A stretch of DNA of 64,000 bases, taken from assembly GCA_028710605.1 (NCBI GenBank), contig JAQTTU010000010.1, positions 62,001 through 126,000 of the forward strand, written 5' to 3'. Below are positions 26,096-35,450 of this stretch, piece after piece (the first letter of the stretch is position 1; every line of letters starts with the position of its first letter). This stretch comes from Sideroxydans sp. Its GTDB lineage: Bacteria > Pseudomonadota > Gammaproteobacteria > Burkholderiales > Gallionellaceae. The position numbers were made by a program, and so were the translations under genes. The notes beneath the pieces are model-generated. The model worked only from the letters and a program-made list of their open reading frames with translations. It was not told the origin of the DNA and made no database searches.

Positions 26096-26133
26096 TGCAG
26101 GATTGTGGAAAAAGGATTGAGGAATGAGAAAAA

Positions 26134-26214
26134 CCTAACCCCTCCCAACCTCCCTTTGTCAGGAGAGGAGCCGTTCGCTCTCCCCCTGATAAGGGGGAGC
26201 TGGAGGGGGTTGCT
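26134..26214. repeat. Palindromic repeat, CCCCTCCxxxCTCCCCCTGAT type
   Basis: CCTAACCCCTCCCAACCTCCCTTTGTCAGGAGAGG is inverted in CTCCCCCTGATAAGGGGGAGCTGGAGGGGGTTGC. It lies between arnA and arnD and would be present in the operon transcript. Confidence 0.75.
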
Positions 26215-26247
26215 TTTGACTCACTCCTCAATCCCCAATCCTGTTTT

Positions 26248-27291
26248 TCAGTCCACCAAGCCGCGCGCTTCGGCGATCTGGTTGCGGTATGCGTCGAAAA
26301 TCTTGCGCAGGGTATCGGCCATGGTGGTGGTCGGTTTCCAGCCCAGCTCTTCGCAGGTGTTGGTGATCTTGGGCACGCGGTTTTGCACGTCCTGATAGCC
26401 TTTGCCGTAATAGGCATCGGAGGTGGTTTCGACGATCTTCACGCTCTTGGCGGACTCGCGGTATTCGGGATACTCGTTCGCCAGCTTCAACATCATGTCG
26501 GCCAGATCGCGGATGGCAAAGTTATTGGTCGGGTTGCCGATGTTGTAAATCTTGCCGGTAGCCACGCCGCCCTTGTTTTCGATGATCTTCATCAATGCGG
26601 CTATGCCGTCGTCGATGTAAGTGAAGGCGCGTTTCTGATGGCCGCCGTCAACCAGGCTGATGTTGTTGCCGCGAATGATGTGGCCGAGGAACTGGGTGAC
26701 CACGCGCGAGCTGCCTTCCTTAGGTGTATTGATCGAATCCAGACCGGCACCGATCCAGTTGAACGGACGGAACAGGGTGAAGTTCAGGTTATCCTGCATG
26801 CCGTAACCCCAGATCACGCGATCCATCAGTTGCTTGGAGTTGGAGTAAATCCAGCGAGGCTTGTTGATCGGGCCGCAGATCAGTTCGGAATTTTCAGGAT
26901 CGAATTCCTCGTCGTGGCACATGCCGTAAACTTCGGAAGTCGAAGGGAACACCAGATGTTTGTTGTACTTCACGCAGGCACGCACGATGGGCAGGTTGGC
27001 CTCGAAGTCCAGCTCGAACACGCGCAGCGGCTGCTTGACGTAAGTGGCCGGAGTCGCAATCGCCACCAGCGGCAGGATCACGTCGCACTTCTTCACGTGG
27101 TACTCGACCCATTCCTTGTTGATGGTGATGTCGCCTTCAAAAAAGTGGAAGCGCGGCTGGCCGATCAAATCGGAGATGCGGTCGGTGCTCATGTCCATGC
27201 CATAGACTTCCCAGTCGGTGGTGGCCAGAATGCGGTTGGATAAATGGTGGCCGATGAAACCGTTCACACCCAGGATCAATACTTTTTTCAT
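26248..27291 (-). CDS. arnA: ArnA dehydrogenase domain as a separate protein (UDP-glucuronate decarboxylase)
   Basis: This 347-residue short-chain dehydrogenase with an N-terminal Rossmann motif (LILGVNGFIGHHLSNRIL) matches the C-terminal half of E. coli ArnA, which oxidatively decarboxylates UDP-glucuronate to the 4-keto-pentose. FPSTSEVYGMC and RWIYSNSKQLMDRVIW supply the Ser/Tyr-x3-Lys catalytic set. It is encoded separately from the formyltransferase, with a 118-base gap containing a palindrome. Confidence 0.93.
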   Translation of the reverse strand: MKKVLILGVNGFIGHHLSNRILATTDWEVYGMDMSTDRISDLIGQPRFHFFEGDITINKEWVEYHVKKCDVILPLVAIATPATYVKQPLRVFELDFEANLPIVRACVKYNKHLVFPSTSEVYGMCHDEEFDPENSELICGPINKPRWIYSNSKQLMDRVIWGYGMQDNLNFTLFRPFNWIGAGLDSINTPKEGSSRVVTQFLGHIIRGNNISLVDGGHQKRAFTYIDDGIAALMKIIENKGGVATGKIYNIGNPTNNFAIRDLADMMLKLANEYPEYRESAKSVKIVETTSDAYYGKGYQDVQNRVPKITNTCEELGWKPTTTMADTLRKIFDAYRNQIAEARGLVD

Positions 27292-27334
27292 TTCATTTTC
27301 CTTAACAATTAAATTCTAAAAACTTCACAAATTC

Positions 27335-27394
27335 TGTAGGTGCGAATTTATTCGCACATTGCCTTTTGTGTGTGCGAATAAATTCGCACCTACA
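27335..27394. repeat. 24-bp perfect inverted repeat TGTAGGTGCGAATTTATTCG
   Basis: Bases 27335-27358 and 27371-27394 are perfect reverse complements with a 12-base loop. A close relative lies at 33971-34030, and a G-variant at 22382-22444. It sits between the two halves of the split ArnA. Confidence 0.9.
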
Positions 27395-27409
27395 CCACCA
27401 ACCACTTTC

Positions 27410-28324
27410 CTAGCAAAACTCAAATCTTCCCATGCCGTACTTCGCCGCAAACTCCGCCGCGCTCATTTCTTTTTCATCCAACTCGAAGCGCACTACGCGC
27501 AACACGCCGCTGCCGCAGGTCGCAAACGCCTTGCCATCTTGCACAAAGAAGGCCGGTGATTCTTTGCCTTCTGCCGATGCCACCAGTGTCTGCAAGATAC
27601 GCATCGGTTTGCCCATCACCTGCGTCATCGCACCCGGATACGGCGGCGCAACCGCGCGCACCAGATTGTGAATCTCCAGCGCCGATTGCGCCCAGTTGAT
27701 GATGCCGTCTTCCGCTTTGCGTCCGCCGAAATACGCGCCCAGCGACAAGTCCTGTTTCACTGCCTGCGCCTTGCCTGCCAGCAGCGCGGGCAGCACGTTG
27801 TTCAACGCCATCTCCGCCGCCACCGTCACTTTTTGGAACACGTCATGCGCGGTGTCGTTAGGCAAAATCGGCACGGCCTGTTGCGCCACGATGTCGCCGT
27901 TGTCCGGCTTCTCGGTCATGTAATGCAGCGTCGCGCCGGTTTCTTTTTCGTCGCGGATTATCGCCCAATTCACCGGCACACGTCCCCGGTATTTCGGCAG
28001 CAGCGAGCCGTGCATATTCAGCGCACCGCGAGCAGGGATCGCCAGCAGCGGCGCTTTCAGCATCTCGCGGTAATAGAAGGAAAAGTAGAAATCAGGTTGC
28101 AACGCGGCAATTTGTTCTACCACTTCCGGCGTGTTCGGATTGTCCGGCGTGATGGTGGGAATGCCGTACAACTCCGCCAGCTTCTGCACACTTTCAAACC
28201 AGATGGTCTCTTTCGGATTGTCGCGGTGGGTCACCACCAGTTTGACATCGACACCGTGCGCCAGCAGAACCGACAAACAGCGGAAGCCGACGTTGTGGTA
28301 GGCAAAAACGACGGCACTACTCAT
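27410..28324 (-). CDS. arnA: ArnA formyltransferase domain as a separate protein
   Basis: This 304-residue enzyme formylates UDP-L-Ara4N using 10-formyl-tetrahydrofolate. The formyltransferase core is visible in ALNMHGSLLPKYRGRVPVNW (Asn/His) and the later PDNGDIVAQ (Asp). It corresponds to the N-terminal half of E. coli ArnA. The start MSSAVVFAYHNVGF at 28324 overlaps the arnC stop by eight bases; the longer frame lies within arnC. Confidence 0.93.
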   Translation of the reverse strand: MSSAVVFAYHNVGFRCLSVLLAHGVDVKLVVTHRDNPKETIWFESVQKLAELYGIPTITPDNPNTPEVVEQIAALQPDFYFSFYYREMLKAPLLAIPARGALNMHGSLLPKYRGRVPVNWAIIRDEKETGATLHYMTEKPDNGDIVAQQAVPILPNDTAHDVFQKVTVAAEMALNNVLPALLAGKAQAVKQDLSLGAYFGGRKAEDGIINWAQSALEIHNLVRAVAPPYPGAMTQVMGKPMRILQTLVASAEGKESPAFFVQDGKAFATCGSGVLRVVRFELDEKEMSAAEFAAKYGMGRFEFC

Positions 28325-29258
28325 CGCGTTTTTCCAAAATCGCCTCCACCAGATAACGCGGCCTGTGGCGCACTTGCTGGTAGATACGCCCGACATATTC
28401 GCCCAACAGACCGATGCCGAACAGCGCGATGCCGATCAGGAAGAACATCAGCGCGAACAAGGTAAACATCCCTTCCGCTTCCGGGCCGATGATCAAACGG
28501 CGCACGACGAGGAACACGAAGAAAAACGCCGAGAACACCGAGATCAGCATGCCCATCATGGAAAACATCTGCAACGGTACCAGCGAGAAGCTGGTCATCA
28601 AATCGAAGTTGAGGCGGATCAGGCTGTACATCGAATACTTGGATTCGCCTGCTGCGCGCTCTTCGTGCCCCACCACCACTTCGGCGGGATTGCGCGCGAA
28701 GCTGTAGGCCAGCGCGGGAATGAAGGTGTTCACTTCGTGGCAGGAATTGATCGCGTCAATGATGTTGCGGTCGTAGGAGCGGAACATGCAGCCCTGGTCG
28801 GTCATCTTGATGCGCGTGATTTTTTCGCGCAGACCGTTCATGGCGCGTGACGCGACATGCCGCCACCAACTGTCGTTGCGCTGACGGCGGATGGAGCCGA
28901 CGTAATCGTGCCCCTCGTCCATCTTCGCCAGCAGCAGATGCGTGTCTTCCGGCGGATTTTGCAAGTCCGCATCCAGCGTCACGATGCGTTGCCCACGACA
29001 CTGCTCGAAGCCCGCCATGATCGCCATGTGCTGGCCGAAATTGCCGTTGAACAACACCACGCGCGTCACATCGGGACGTTTCTGGAACTGCTCGCGCAAG
29101 ATGGCGGCGGAACGGTCGCGGCTGCCATCGTTGACGAACACAACCTCGTAAGCGATAGCCAGCTTGTCCAGCGCGGGATACAAACGGTCGAACAAGGACT
29201 GCAAACCTTGCTCTTCGTTATAGACGGGAATGACGACGGAAAGTTGGGGGGTATTCAT
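28317..29258 (-). CDS. arnC: ArnC: undecaprenyl-phosphate 4-deoxy-4-formamido-L-arabinose transferase
   Basis: This 313-residue family 2 glycosyltransferase has VVIPVYNEEQGLQSL at the start, VTLDADLQNPPED with the DxD-type acid cluster, and two membrane helices at about 232-290. It transfers the formylated sugar to undecaprenyl phosphate at the inner membrane. The arnB-arnC order is broken upstream by a toxin-antitoxin pair and a hypothetical gene. Confidence 0.93.
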   Translation of the reverse strand: MNTPQLSVVIPVYNEEQGLQSLFDRLYPALDKLAIAYEVVFVNDGSRDRSAAILREQFQKRPDVTRVVLFNGNFGQHMAIMAGFEQCRGQRIVTLDADLQNPPEDTHLLLAKMDEGHDYVGSIRRQRNDSWWRHVASRAMNGLREKITRIKMTDQGCMFRSYDRNIIDAINSCHEVNTFIPALAYSFARNPAEVVVGHEERAAGESKYSMYSLIRLNFDLMTSFSLVPLQMFSMMGMLISVFSAFFFVFLVVRRLIIGPEAEGMFTLFALMFFLIGIALFGIGLLGEYVGRIYQQVRHRPRYLVEAILEKRDE

Positions 29259-29369
29259 AGGGGCGGCATTTTAGCGCAGACGGGCGGGATAACGAAATGC
29301 GGGGTTTTAATGCTCATCATTCGATTGCCAAACATAAATACTCCAGCGAATGAACTTTTTGAAATACCA

Positions 29370-29455
29370 ACCTCGTGGAGAAGCGCATGGATAGGGCATC
29401 TACGTCACGCACTCTATGCAGATCGCCTATTGGCGCGCGTTTCAGAGGAATTGGT
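29370..29455. repeat. Dispersed repeat, CCCGTCAATAGG type
   Basis: ACCTCGTGGAGAAGCGCATGGATAGGGCATCTACGTCACGCACTCTATGCAGATCGCCTATTGGCGCGCG is a diverged copy. The full gap 29259-29486 has no gene. Confidence 0.65.
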
Positions 29456-29486
29456 ATTGCAGGATTTTACCAACCAGAAAAAATTA

Positions 29487-29867
29487 TCAGCCTTCGACCA
29501 CCTCATCCAGCCCCAGCGCCAGAATCGCCGCATCGCGCGTCAACAGCGCCAGCTTCTCATCGCGTGCCTGCGCGATAAGCAAACGATCAAACGGATCGGC
29601 ATGCAAGCAAGTCAAGCTGCGTGCCGCCTCGATGTGGCGCGGAAGGATGGGCAGCAGCACGAAACCTTGCGCTTCCAGTTGCTCCGCCAGCGAACCTTGC
29701 GGCAAAGGTAATTTGCCCTTGCCATTCTTCAGCACCATCTCCCACAGACTGGCCGTACTCACCAAAATTTCGGAGCGGGCGATGATGTCTTGCGTCACCT
29801 TGCCCAAACGCGCATCCCCCGTCATCCACCAATAGACCAAATGGGTGTCGAGCAAATAGCGCTTCAC
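29487..29867 (-). CDS. PIN-domain toxin (VapC-like), inside the arn cluster
   Basis: This 126-residue PIN ribonuclease has LLDTHLVYWWM (Asp6), TASLWEMVLK (Glu), DPFDRLLIAQA (Asp) and LLTRDAAI (Asp), giving a complete acidic site. It overlaps the antitoxin gene by four bases. The pair interrupts the arn genes and runs in the same direction as them. Confidence 0.9.
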   Translation of the reverse strand: MKRYLLDTHLVYWWMTGDARLGKVTQDIIARSEILVSTASLWEMVLKNGKGKLPLPQGSLAEQLEAQGFVLLPILPRHIEAARSLTCLHADPFDRLLIAQARDEKLALLTRDAAILALGLDEVVEG

Positions 29868-30109
29868 GGCAATTTATCTCCGACAAGCGTATCGGCAACA
29901 GCAGCATTCGTCGCAGGAGAATCCCAATCCGCATCGGCCTTGGGCAGCCCCGCCCACGCCCCCGGTTTACGCGCAAAATCCCGCGCCCCAACCTTCACCA
30001 AACGCACCACCGGAACACCCTTGTTGGCGATCACCACATCCTCGCCCGCCAACGCCGCCTGCACCAACTTGGAAAGCTGGCTCTTCGCTTCAAGCATATT
30101 GCATTGCAT
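29864..30109 (-). CDS. Phd/YefM-family antitoxin, inside the arn cluster
   Basis: This 81-residue protein begins MQCNMLEAKSQLSKLVQAAL and continues GEDVVIANKGVPVVRLVKV, the Phd fold. The C-terminal part (about 48-81) would wrap around the PIN toxin encoded next, with a four-base overlap. Confidence 0.9.
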   Translation of the reverse strand: MQCNMLEAKSQLSKLVQAALAGEDVVIANKGVPVVRLVKVGARDFARKPGAWAGLPKADADWDSPATNAAVADTLVGDKLP

Positions 30110-30176
30110 ATTGAACCCCTGTGATTGTTTGACTTGATGCGGGAAGTGTAGTGTATCTAGCTAGGTTAGCCAAGCA

Positions 30177-30212
30177 TTCGGCACAATGCCCGTTGGTTAT
30201 TGCGCGCTACCG
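30177..30212. repeat. Half copy of the TGTAGGGCGCAAT repeat
   Basis: TCGGCACAATGCCCGTTGGTTATTGCGCGCTACC matches the right arm of the repeat at 9541 and ends on the 3' end of the gene at 30207. Confidence 0.6.
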
Positions 30213-30563
30213 CTGGATCGGCAGTTTTTCTTTTACCCATTTTTCACCGACCTTTGTTCGCCACGCAGACCAACCAGGCGGCAAATTCGCAAGCTCAAGG
30301 ATCGACGGATCAAGCTTCACAATTTGCTCTAAGCTTACTACGCTGGCGTTAGACTCGATGACCTCGATGTTTGGGTTTAAGAATTGCCACCCATGATCGT
30401 TGGCATCGTGAGTGACCCGCAAAATTTGCGCCTTTCCAACAACAATTTGTTTTAGTGTGATAACCGCAGAATTCTTGGGTTGGTCGAACGGCCAATTGTT
30501 CTCAGCAGCTCCAGAGAACAGAGAAACACTCATGACGATGGGAGCAACAAGCCAGCGTTTCAT
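30207..30563 (-). CDS. Secreted protein of unknown function
   Basis: This 118-residue protein has a signal peptide (MKRWLVAPIVMSVSLFSGAA) and a polar mature part with VGKAQILRVTHDANDHGWQF and a final LANLPPGWSAWRTKVGEKWV. The start at 30563 is chosen to begin at the basic signal; the open frame extends 11 codons upstream into the arnB region. It is A+T richer than the arn genes and lies next to a toxin-antitoxin pair, so it may be part of the same insertion. I do not recognise a function. Confidence 0.75.
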   Translation of the reverse strand: MKRWLVAPIVMSVSLFSGAAENNWPFDQPKNSAVITLKQIVVGKAQILRVTHDANDHGWQFLNPNIEVIESNASVVSLEQIVKLDPSILELANLPPGWSAWRTKVGEKWVKEKLPIQR

Positions 30564-30573
30564 TGGTGAGACC

Positions 30574-31710
30574 TCAACGTAAATTCGACGACACAACCAA
30601 CACTTCCCTCACCGCCACCACCACCCGCTCCACATCCGCCTCACTCATCTTCGGAAACATCGGCAGACTAACAATGCGTTTCCCCACGCTCTCTGCAACA
30701 GGGAACATGCCTTCCTTGAAGCCGCGCGCGCGGTACATCTGGAACAGGTGTATCGGCGGGTAATGTACGCCGCAACCGATGTTGCGGGCTTTCATTTTTT
30801 CCATGAACTCGGCGCGCACCACGTTTTGCGGCAACACAATCTGGAACATGTGCCAGTTGGTGTTCTCGAAATTTGCAAGCGGCAGTTGCACGCCGGTCTG
30901 CTTTTCGAAATCCGCGCCAAAGGTGGCGAAGTAATGTTTGGCCAGCGCATGGCGGCGTGCGGTGATGGCGGGCAGTTGCGGCAACTGGTTGAGACCTATC
31001 GCGGCGGCGACATCGGTCATGTTGTATTTGCCGCCCAGCACATCCACGTCCATACCGTCGAAGCCGCTGCGCGTTACGCCTTGCAGGCGATATTTTTCCG
31101 CGAGGCGCGCTTCGTCGGCGTTGTTCAGCACCAGACAGCCGCCTTCGGTGGTGGTGAGGTTTTTGTTGGCCTGAAAACTGAACGAGACGAAATCGCCGAA
31201 GCTGCCGATGCGCTGGCCGTTCCACAACGAGCCGATGGACTGCGCCGCGTCTTCCACCACGCGCAGGTTGTGGCGCTTGGCGATGGCGTACAGCCGGTCT
31301 CTATCCACCGGCAAGCCGGAAAGATCGACCGGAATAATCGCTTTGGTGCGCGGCGTGATTGCGGCTTCGACTTTATCCAGGTCAATGTTGCGCGTGACCG
31401 GGTCGATGTCGGCGAACACCGGAGTCGCGCCGACTTCGATGATGACGTTGGAAGTCGCCACCCACGAGATAGGCGTGGTGATGACTTCGTCGCCCGCGCC
31501 AATGCCCGCGATGCGCAGGGCGATTTCCATGGTGCAGGTGCCGGAGTTGAAGGTGCGCACCGGACGACCGCCGAAATATTCCGACAGTTGTTTCTCGAAC
31601 TCGGCGACTTTGGGGCCGCTGGTGATCCAGCCGGAACGCAGCACGTCGCCGACGGCGGCGATGGCGGCTTCGTCGATGTGGGGTTTGGTGAAGGGGAGAA
31701 AGTCGCTCAT
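30574..31710 (-). CDS. arnB: ArnB: UDP-4-amino-4-deoxy-L-arabinose aminotransferase
   Basis: This 378-residue PLP-dependent DegT/DnrJ/EryC1 enzyme shows the Schiff-base lysine in SFQANKNLTTTEGGCLV near residue 185. FNSGTCTMEIALRIAGIGAG and VEDAAQSIGS are also conserved. It makes UDP-L-Ara4N from the 4-keto-pentose. The start at 31710 (MSDFLPFTKPHIDE) is preferred to one four codons earlier. Confidence 0.93.
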   Translation of the reverse strand: MSDFLPFTKPHIDEAAIAAVGDVLRSGWITSGPKVAEFEKQLSEYFGGRPVRTFNSGTCTMEIALRIAGIGAGDEVITTPISWVATSNVIIEVGATPVFADIDPVTRNIDLDKVEAAITPRTKAIIPVDLSGLPVDRDRLYAIAKRHNLRVVEDAAQSIGSLWNGQRIGSFGDFVSFSFQANKNLTTTEGGCLVLNNADEARLAEKYRLQGVTRSGFDGMDVDVLGGKYNMTDVAAAIGLNQLPQLPAITARRHALAKHYFATFGADFEKQTGVQLPLANFENTNWHMFQIVLPQNVVRAEFMEKMKARNIGCGVHYPPIHLFQMYRARGFKEGMFPVAESVGKRIVSLPMFPKMSEADVERVVVAVREVLVVSSNLR

Positions 31711-31738
31711 ATTATTTTCCAATCCAATTCTTCAAACT

Positions 31739-31853
31739 CGTCATTCCGGCGCAGGCCGGAATCCAGTCAAAATAAAAATCCCTTGCGCAGCAAGGTCAAC
31801 ACCAAAGGCATATTGAATAAACCCGCTGGATTCCGGCCTGCGCCGGAATGACG
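31739..31853. repeat. CGTCATTCCGGCGCAGGCCGG paired repeat
   Basis: Inverted arms at 31739-31766 and 31826-31853 frame a spacer with CCTTGCGCAGCAAGGTCAAC. It is the third copy of this composite in the window and lies between arnB and the arnE-like gene. Confidence 0.88.
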
Positions 31854-31861
31854 GTAATTTT

Positions 31862-32233
31862 TCAAGCTCTCGAAATCACCACCACACCCAAAATAATGAT
31901 GCCCATGCCCACCAGCTTGGTGGAACTGAACGGTTCACCCAGCAGGTAATACGCGGCGATGGCGTTGACCACGTAAGCCATGGACAGCATGGGAAAGGCG
32001 ATGCTGACCGGCACGCGCGACAGCGCGAGTATCCACACCACGACGCTGATGCCGTAGCAGAACAAGGCGGTGACAATGTGCCATTCGGTCGCTAGTTTCC
32101 AGCCTATGGGCAGCACGTTGGCCGCGCTGAACTCGAACTGGCCGATGGCGTTGGTGCCGGCCTTCATCAAAATTTGCGCGGCGGCGTTGAGCATCACGCC
32201 GGTGAAGATCAAACCGAAGCTGACGAAGTTCAT
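31862..32233 (-). CDS. ArnE/ArnF-like small flippase subunit
   Basis: This 123-residue protein of the small multidrug resistance type has four hydrophobic segments, including LIFTGVMLNAAAQILMKAG at the start and GMGIIILGVVVI at the end. In the arn pathway ArnE and ArnF form the flippase for undecaprenyl-P-L-Ara4N. Only one such gene is visible here, so it may act as a homodimer or its partner may be elsewhere. It overlaps arnT by four bases. Confidence 0.85.
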   Translation of the reverse strand: MNFVSFGLIFTGVMLNAAAQILMKAGTNAIGQFEFSAANVLPIGWKLATEWHIVTALFCYGISVVVWILALSRVPVSIAFPMLSMAYVVNAIAAYYLLGEPFSSTKLVGMGIIILGVVVISRA

Positions 32234-33876
32234 GGTTTGATCACCACCACGTGCTGCGCGTCACGATAAATTTCTTTCATGGCCAATCCCTTCTCTTGCA
32301 AAACATAAAACTGCGGCGCGGTGACGATGGCGTAGGCTTCTTTGTCGGTTGCCCAGCGTTTCGCCATTTCATCCACGGTCGGTATCCAGCGCTGCGGCTC
32401 TTGCTTGATACCGAAATCCATTTCATCCTGATAATCCACCAGCGTGAACGTGCGATTGAGATAGAACGGCAGCGTCTGTTCGTAAGTGAGCACGGAATAA
32501 AACGGCACATCCGGCTTGATATACGGCTTGATCGCTTGCGCGATGATAAAGCCGGAACGTTCGCGCGCGATGGTGTTGTAGCCGGACAGGCCGACTTGCT
32601 GCGCGAGCAGCGAGGACAGCGCCAGCACGATGACCGCAGACGTTTTTTTATCGCCCCACAACAGCTTCAACGCGAACGCCATACCGCTCACCCAGATCAG
32701 CATCGCCACGATCAGCCACACCACATACTCGCCGTACATTTCCACTTGCACCGGCGTATCGGCCAGTTTGTCGGCGAAGGGTGCGAGCCCCAGCAACAGC
32801 AGCAGCACCAGCGCCACCGGCGCGATCAGCCAGAACAAGCGGCGCGCTTGCATATCGGCGATTTGTTTGCCCATCAACAGCGCCAGCGCGGGAAACATCG
32901 GCAACAAATACGAAGGCAGTTTGGAGCCGGAAATCGAGAAGAACACGTAAATGAATATCGCCCATACCAGCAGGAAACGCTCGGCGCTGAATTCTTTCGC
33001 TTTCTGCACGCTGCCGCGCCAGGCGCGCAACATGCTGTCCAGCATCAGCAGCGTCCACGGCAGCATGCCCAACAGCAGCACCGGAATGAAGTAATGCCAA
33101 GGGTGGTAGCGATCGTGAACCGTGGAGGTGAAGCGTTCGTAGTGTTCGTAAATGAAAAAGCGCTGAAAGAATTCCGGGTTGGCTTGCATGACCAGCACGA
33201 ACCAAGGTGCGGCCACCAGCATGAACACCGCCAGCCCTGAGAACCAGTGCATGCGTTTCCACACGGTGATGTCGCGATTGAACAGCGAGTAAAAAAACAA
33301 GGCCGCGCCCGGCAGGATCAAGCCCATCAAGCCCTTGCTCAACACCGCCAGCGCCATCGCCGCCCACGCCAGCATCATCCAGTTGCGGCGCTGCGCGGCC
33401 TGTTTTTCCTGCTGTCCCAGCAGCAGCGAAAAGATGCCCAGCGAAATGAAAAACGTCACGCCCATGTCCAGCGTGTTGACGTGCGCCATCAGCACATACA
33501 ACACGCTGCTGCCCAACAGCAGCGCCGCATACAGCCCCGCTTCGCGCCCGAACAAACGCATGCCGACGAACCACACCAGCAGCACACCGAGGAAGCCGGT
33601 CAGCGCCGTCCACAAGCGCGAAGTCCATTGATGCTCGCCGAACACCTCGTAAGCCACGGCGGTCGCCCAGTATTGCAGCGGCGGCTTCTCGAAATATTTG
33701 AGTTCGTTCAAGCGCGGAGTCGTCCAGTCTCCCGTCACCACCATCTCGCGCGGAATCTCGGCGTAGCGGCCTTCGTCGGGTTTGATGAGTTTGCGGTATT
33801 CGATATTGCCGAACCAGATGAGCACGAGGGACAGCAACAGCAGCAACAAGGCGCGGCGGGAAATAGGTGAATTCAT
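32230..33876 (-). CDS. arnT: ArnT: lipid A 4-amino-4-deoxy-L-arabinose transferase
   Basis: This 548-residue membrane glycosyltransferase of the PMT/GT83 group has about twelve hydrophobic segments. PDEGRYAEIPREMV, near residue 33, is the periplasmic catalytic signature, and WTTPRLNELKYFEKPPLQYW follows. It transfers L-Ara4N from undecaprenyl phosphate to lipid A, lowering negative surface charge. It is the first gene of the cluster (arnT-arnE-arnB...). Confidence 0.93.
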   Translation of the reverse strand: MNSPISRRALLLLLLSLVLIWFGNIEYRKLIKPDEGRYAEIPREMVVTGDWTTPRLNELKYFEKPPLQYWATAVAYEVFGEHQWTSRLWTALTGFLGVLLVWFVGMRLFGREAGLYAALLLGSSVLYVLMAHVNTLDMGVTFFISLGIFSLLLGQQEKQAAQRRNWMMLAWAAMALAVLSKGLMGLILPGAALFFYSLFNRDITVWKRMHWFSGLAVFMLVAAPWFVLVMQANPEFFQRFFIYEHYERFTSTVHDRYHPWHYFIPVLLLGMLPWTLLMLDSMLRAWRGSVQKAKEFSAERFLLVWAIFIYVFFSISGSKLPSYLLPMFPALALLMGKQIADMQARRLFWLIAPVALVLLLLLGLAPFADKLADTPVQVEMYGEYVVWLIVAMLIWVSGMAFALKLLWGDKKTSAVIVLALSSLLAQQVGLSGYNTIARERSGFIIAQAIKPYIKPDVPFYSVLTYEQTLPFYLNRTFTLVDYQDEMDFGIKQEPQRWIPTVDEMAKRWATDKEAYAIVTAPQFYVLQEKGLAMKEIYRDAQHVVVIKP

Positions 33877-33970
33877 CGGAGCAAAATAGGGGAGAAGAAA
33901 CAGGCGCGGATTTTAACCCAGATAAGCCGAAACACGATGCATGGCCGCTTGCTATGGATTACGTTGCTTG

Positions 33971-34030
33971 TGTAGGTGCGAATTCATTCGCACATAACTC
34001 ATTATTCGTGCGAATGAATTCGCACCTACA
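33971..34030. repeat. 23-bp perfect inverted repeat TGTAGGTGCGAATTCATTCG
   Basis: Bases 33971-33993 and 34008-34030 pair perfectly around a 14-base loop. The right arm contains the stop codon of xseA (34026-34028), so this gene ends inside the repeat. Confidence 0.9.
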
Positions 34031-35357
34031 AAAGCTTTTTCTCTTGCACCACCGCCCCCACCCCGCCCTGGGCGAACGTGATATCCAACTTCTCGCCCAA
34101 CGCAACGCGCTCGCTGTTCACCACGATGTTCCCCTGCGCATCGCGCACCAGGCTGTAACCGCGCGCCAGCACTTGTTGCGGGTCCAAGTGTTGCAGATGC
34201 TGCTGCAACGCGGTCAGCCGCGCGTCGTGTTTATCCAGCGTGAGGTGCATGGCCGCATTCAAGCGGCGCGCCTGATTGGCTTGCTGCTCTTGCAGCCGCG
34301 CCACATTCGGACGCAAGCCGCGCACGCGCTGCGCCAATGCATCGCTGCGCCATTGCCGCTGTTGCGCAGCATTGGAATATGACAAGCGCAAACGTTGTTG
34401 CAGCGCAGTCAGCCTTTCCGCTTGTTGTTGAATGCGCTGCGCCGGATGCACCAAGCGCCGCTGCATGAAATCCATTTGCTGCATGCGCTGCTCGAACGCG
34501 CGCGAGATGGCACGCGCCAGACGCTGATGCTGCTGCGCAAAACGCTGGCGCAATTCCTGCCTGTCCGGCACCACCGCTTGCGCCGCCGCCGTGGGCGTGG
34601 CCGCGCGCAGGTCGGCCACAAAATCGGCGATGGTGAAATCGGTCTCGTGCCCCACACCACTCACCACCGGCAGATGGCTGGCCGCGATGGCGCGCGCCAC
34701 CACCTCTTCGTTGAACGCCCACAAATCCTCGATGCTGCCGCCGCCTCTACACATGATCAGCACATCGCATTCGGCGCGCTCGTTGGCCGCTCGAATCGCC
34801 TGCGCGATTTTCTGCGCCGCACCCTCGCCCTGCACCGGCGTGGGATACAGCACCACCGGCACGCCCGGCATGCGGTTCGCCAGCGTGCGCAACACATCGC
34901 GCAACGCCGCCGCCTGCGGCGAAGTCACGATGCCGATCTGGCGCGGCAACAGCGGCAAGTCGCGCTTGCGTTCCGCATCGAACAAGCCCTCGCCTTCCAG
35001 CTTGGATTTCAAGCGCTCGAACGCCTCATACAACGCGCCCAATCCGGCGGGACGCATCTTCTCCAGCGTCAACTGAAAATCGCCGCGCGCCTCGTACAGC
35101 GTGGCCAGCGCCAGCACTTCGATCTGCATGCCATTGCCCGGTTTGAAATCCAGATATTGGCTCTTGTGGCGGAACATCACGCAGCGCACCTGCGCCGCCT
35201 CGTCCTTTAACGAAAAATACCAATGCCCCGAAGCCGCGCTGACAAAATTGGAAACCTCGCCGCGCACCCACAACAAAGGCAAACCGCCCTCGATCAGCCG
35301 CTTCGCCGCCAGATTCAACTCGCGCACACTCAACACCTGATTCTTGTCAAAACTCAT
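34026..35357 (-). CDS. xseA: Exodeoxyribonuclease VII large subunit
   Basis: This 443-residue protein has an N-terminal OB-fold ([20 protein letters not shown] then [20 protein letters not shown]), the catalytic core ([51 protein letters not shown]) and a long coiled-coil tail (about 275-400). It degrades single-stranded DNA with XseB. A start five codons upstream (35372) is possible. The stop codon lies in a palindromic repeat. Confidence 0.95.
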   Translation of the reverse strand: MSFDKNQVLSVRELNLAAKRLIEGGLPLLWVRGEVSNFVSAASGHWYFSLKDEAAQVRCVMFRHKSQYLDFKPGNGMQIEVLALATLYEARGDFQLTLEKMRPAGLGALYEAFERLKSKLEGEGLFDAERKRDLPLLPRQIGIVTSPQAAALRDVLRTLANRMPGVPVVLYPTPVQGEGAAQKIAQAIRAANERAECDVLIMCRGGGSIEDLWAFNEEVVARAIAASHLPVVSGVGHETDFTIADFVADLRAATPTAAAQAVVPDRQELRQRFAQQHQRLARAISRAFEQRMQQMDFMQRRLVHPAQRIQQQAERLTALQQRLRLSYSNAAQQRQWRSDALAQRVRGLRPNVARLQEQQANQARRLNAAMHLTLDKHDARLTALQQHLQHLDPQQVLARGYSLVRDAQGNIVVNSERVALGEKLDITFAQGGVGAVVQEKKLL

Positions 35358-35450
35358 TTCAATTTCCGTCACATTGATATTGCGATTGAAAGGCGAAACC
35401 GGAGCGGCATTTTAACCTGACGCACCGCAAGCAACTCATGATTTCAAAAC

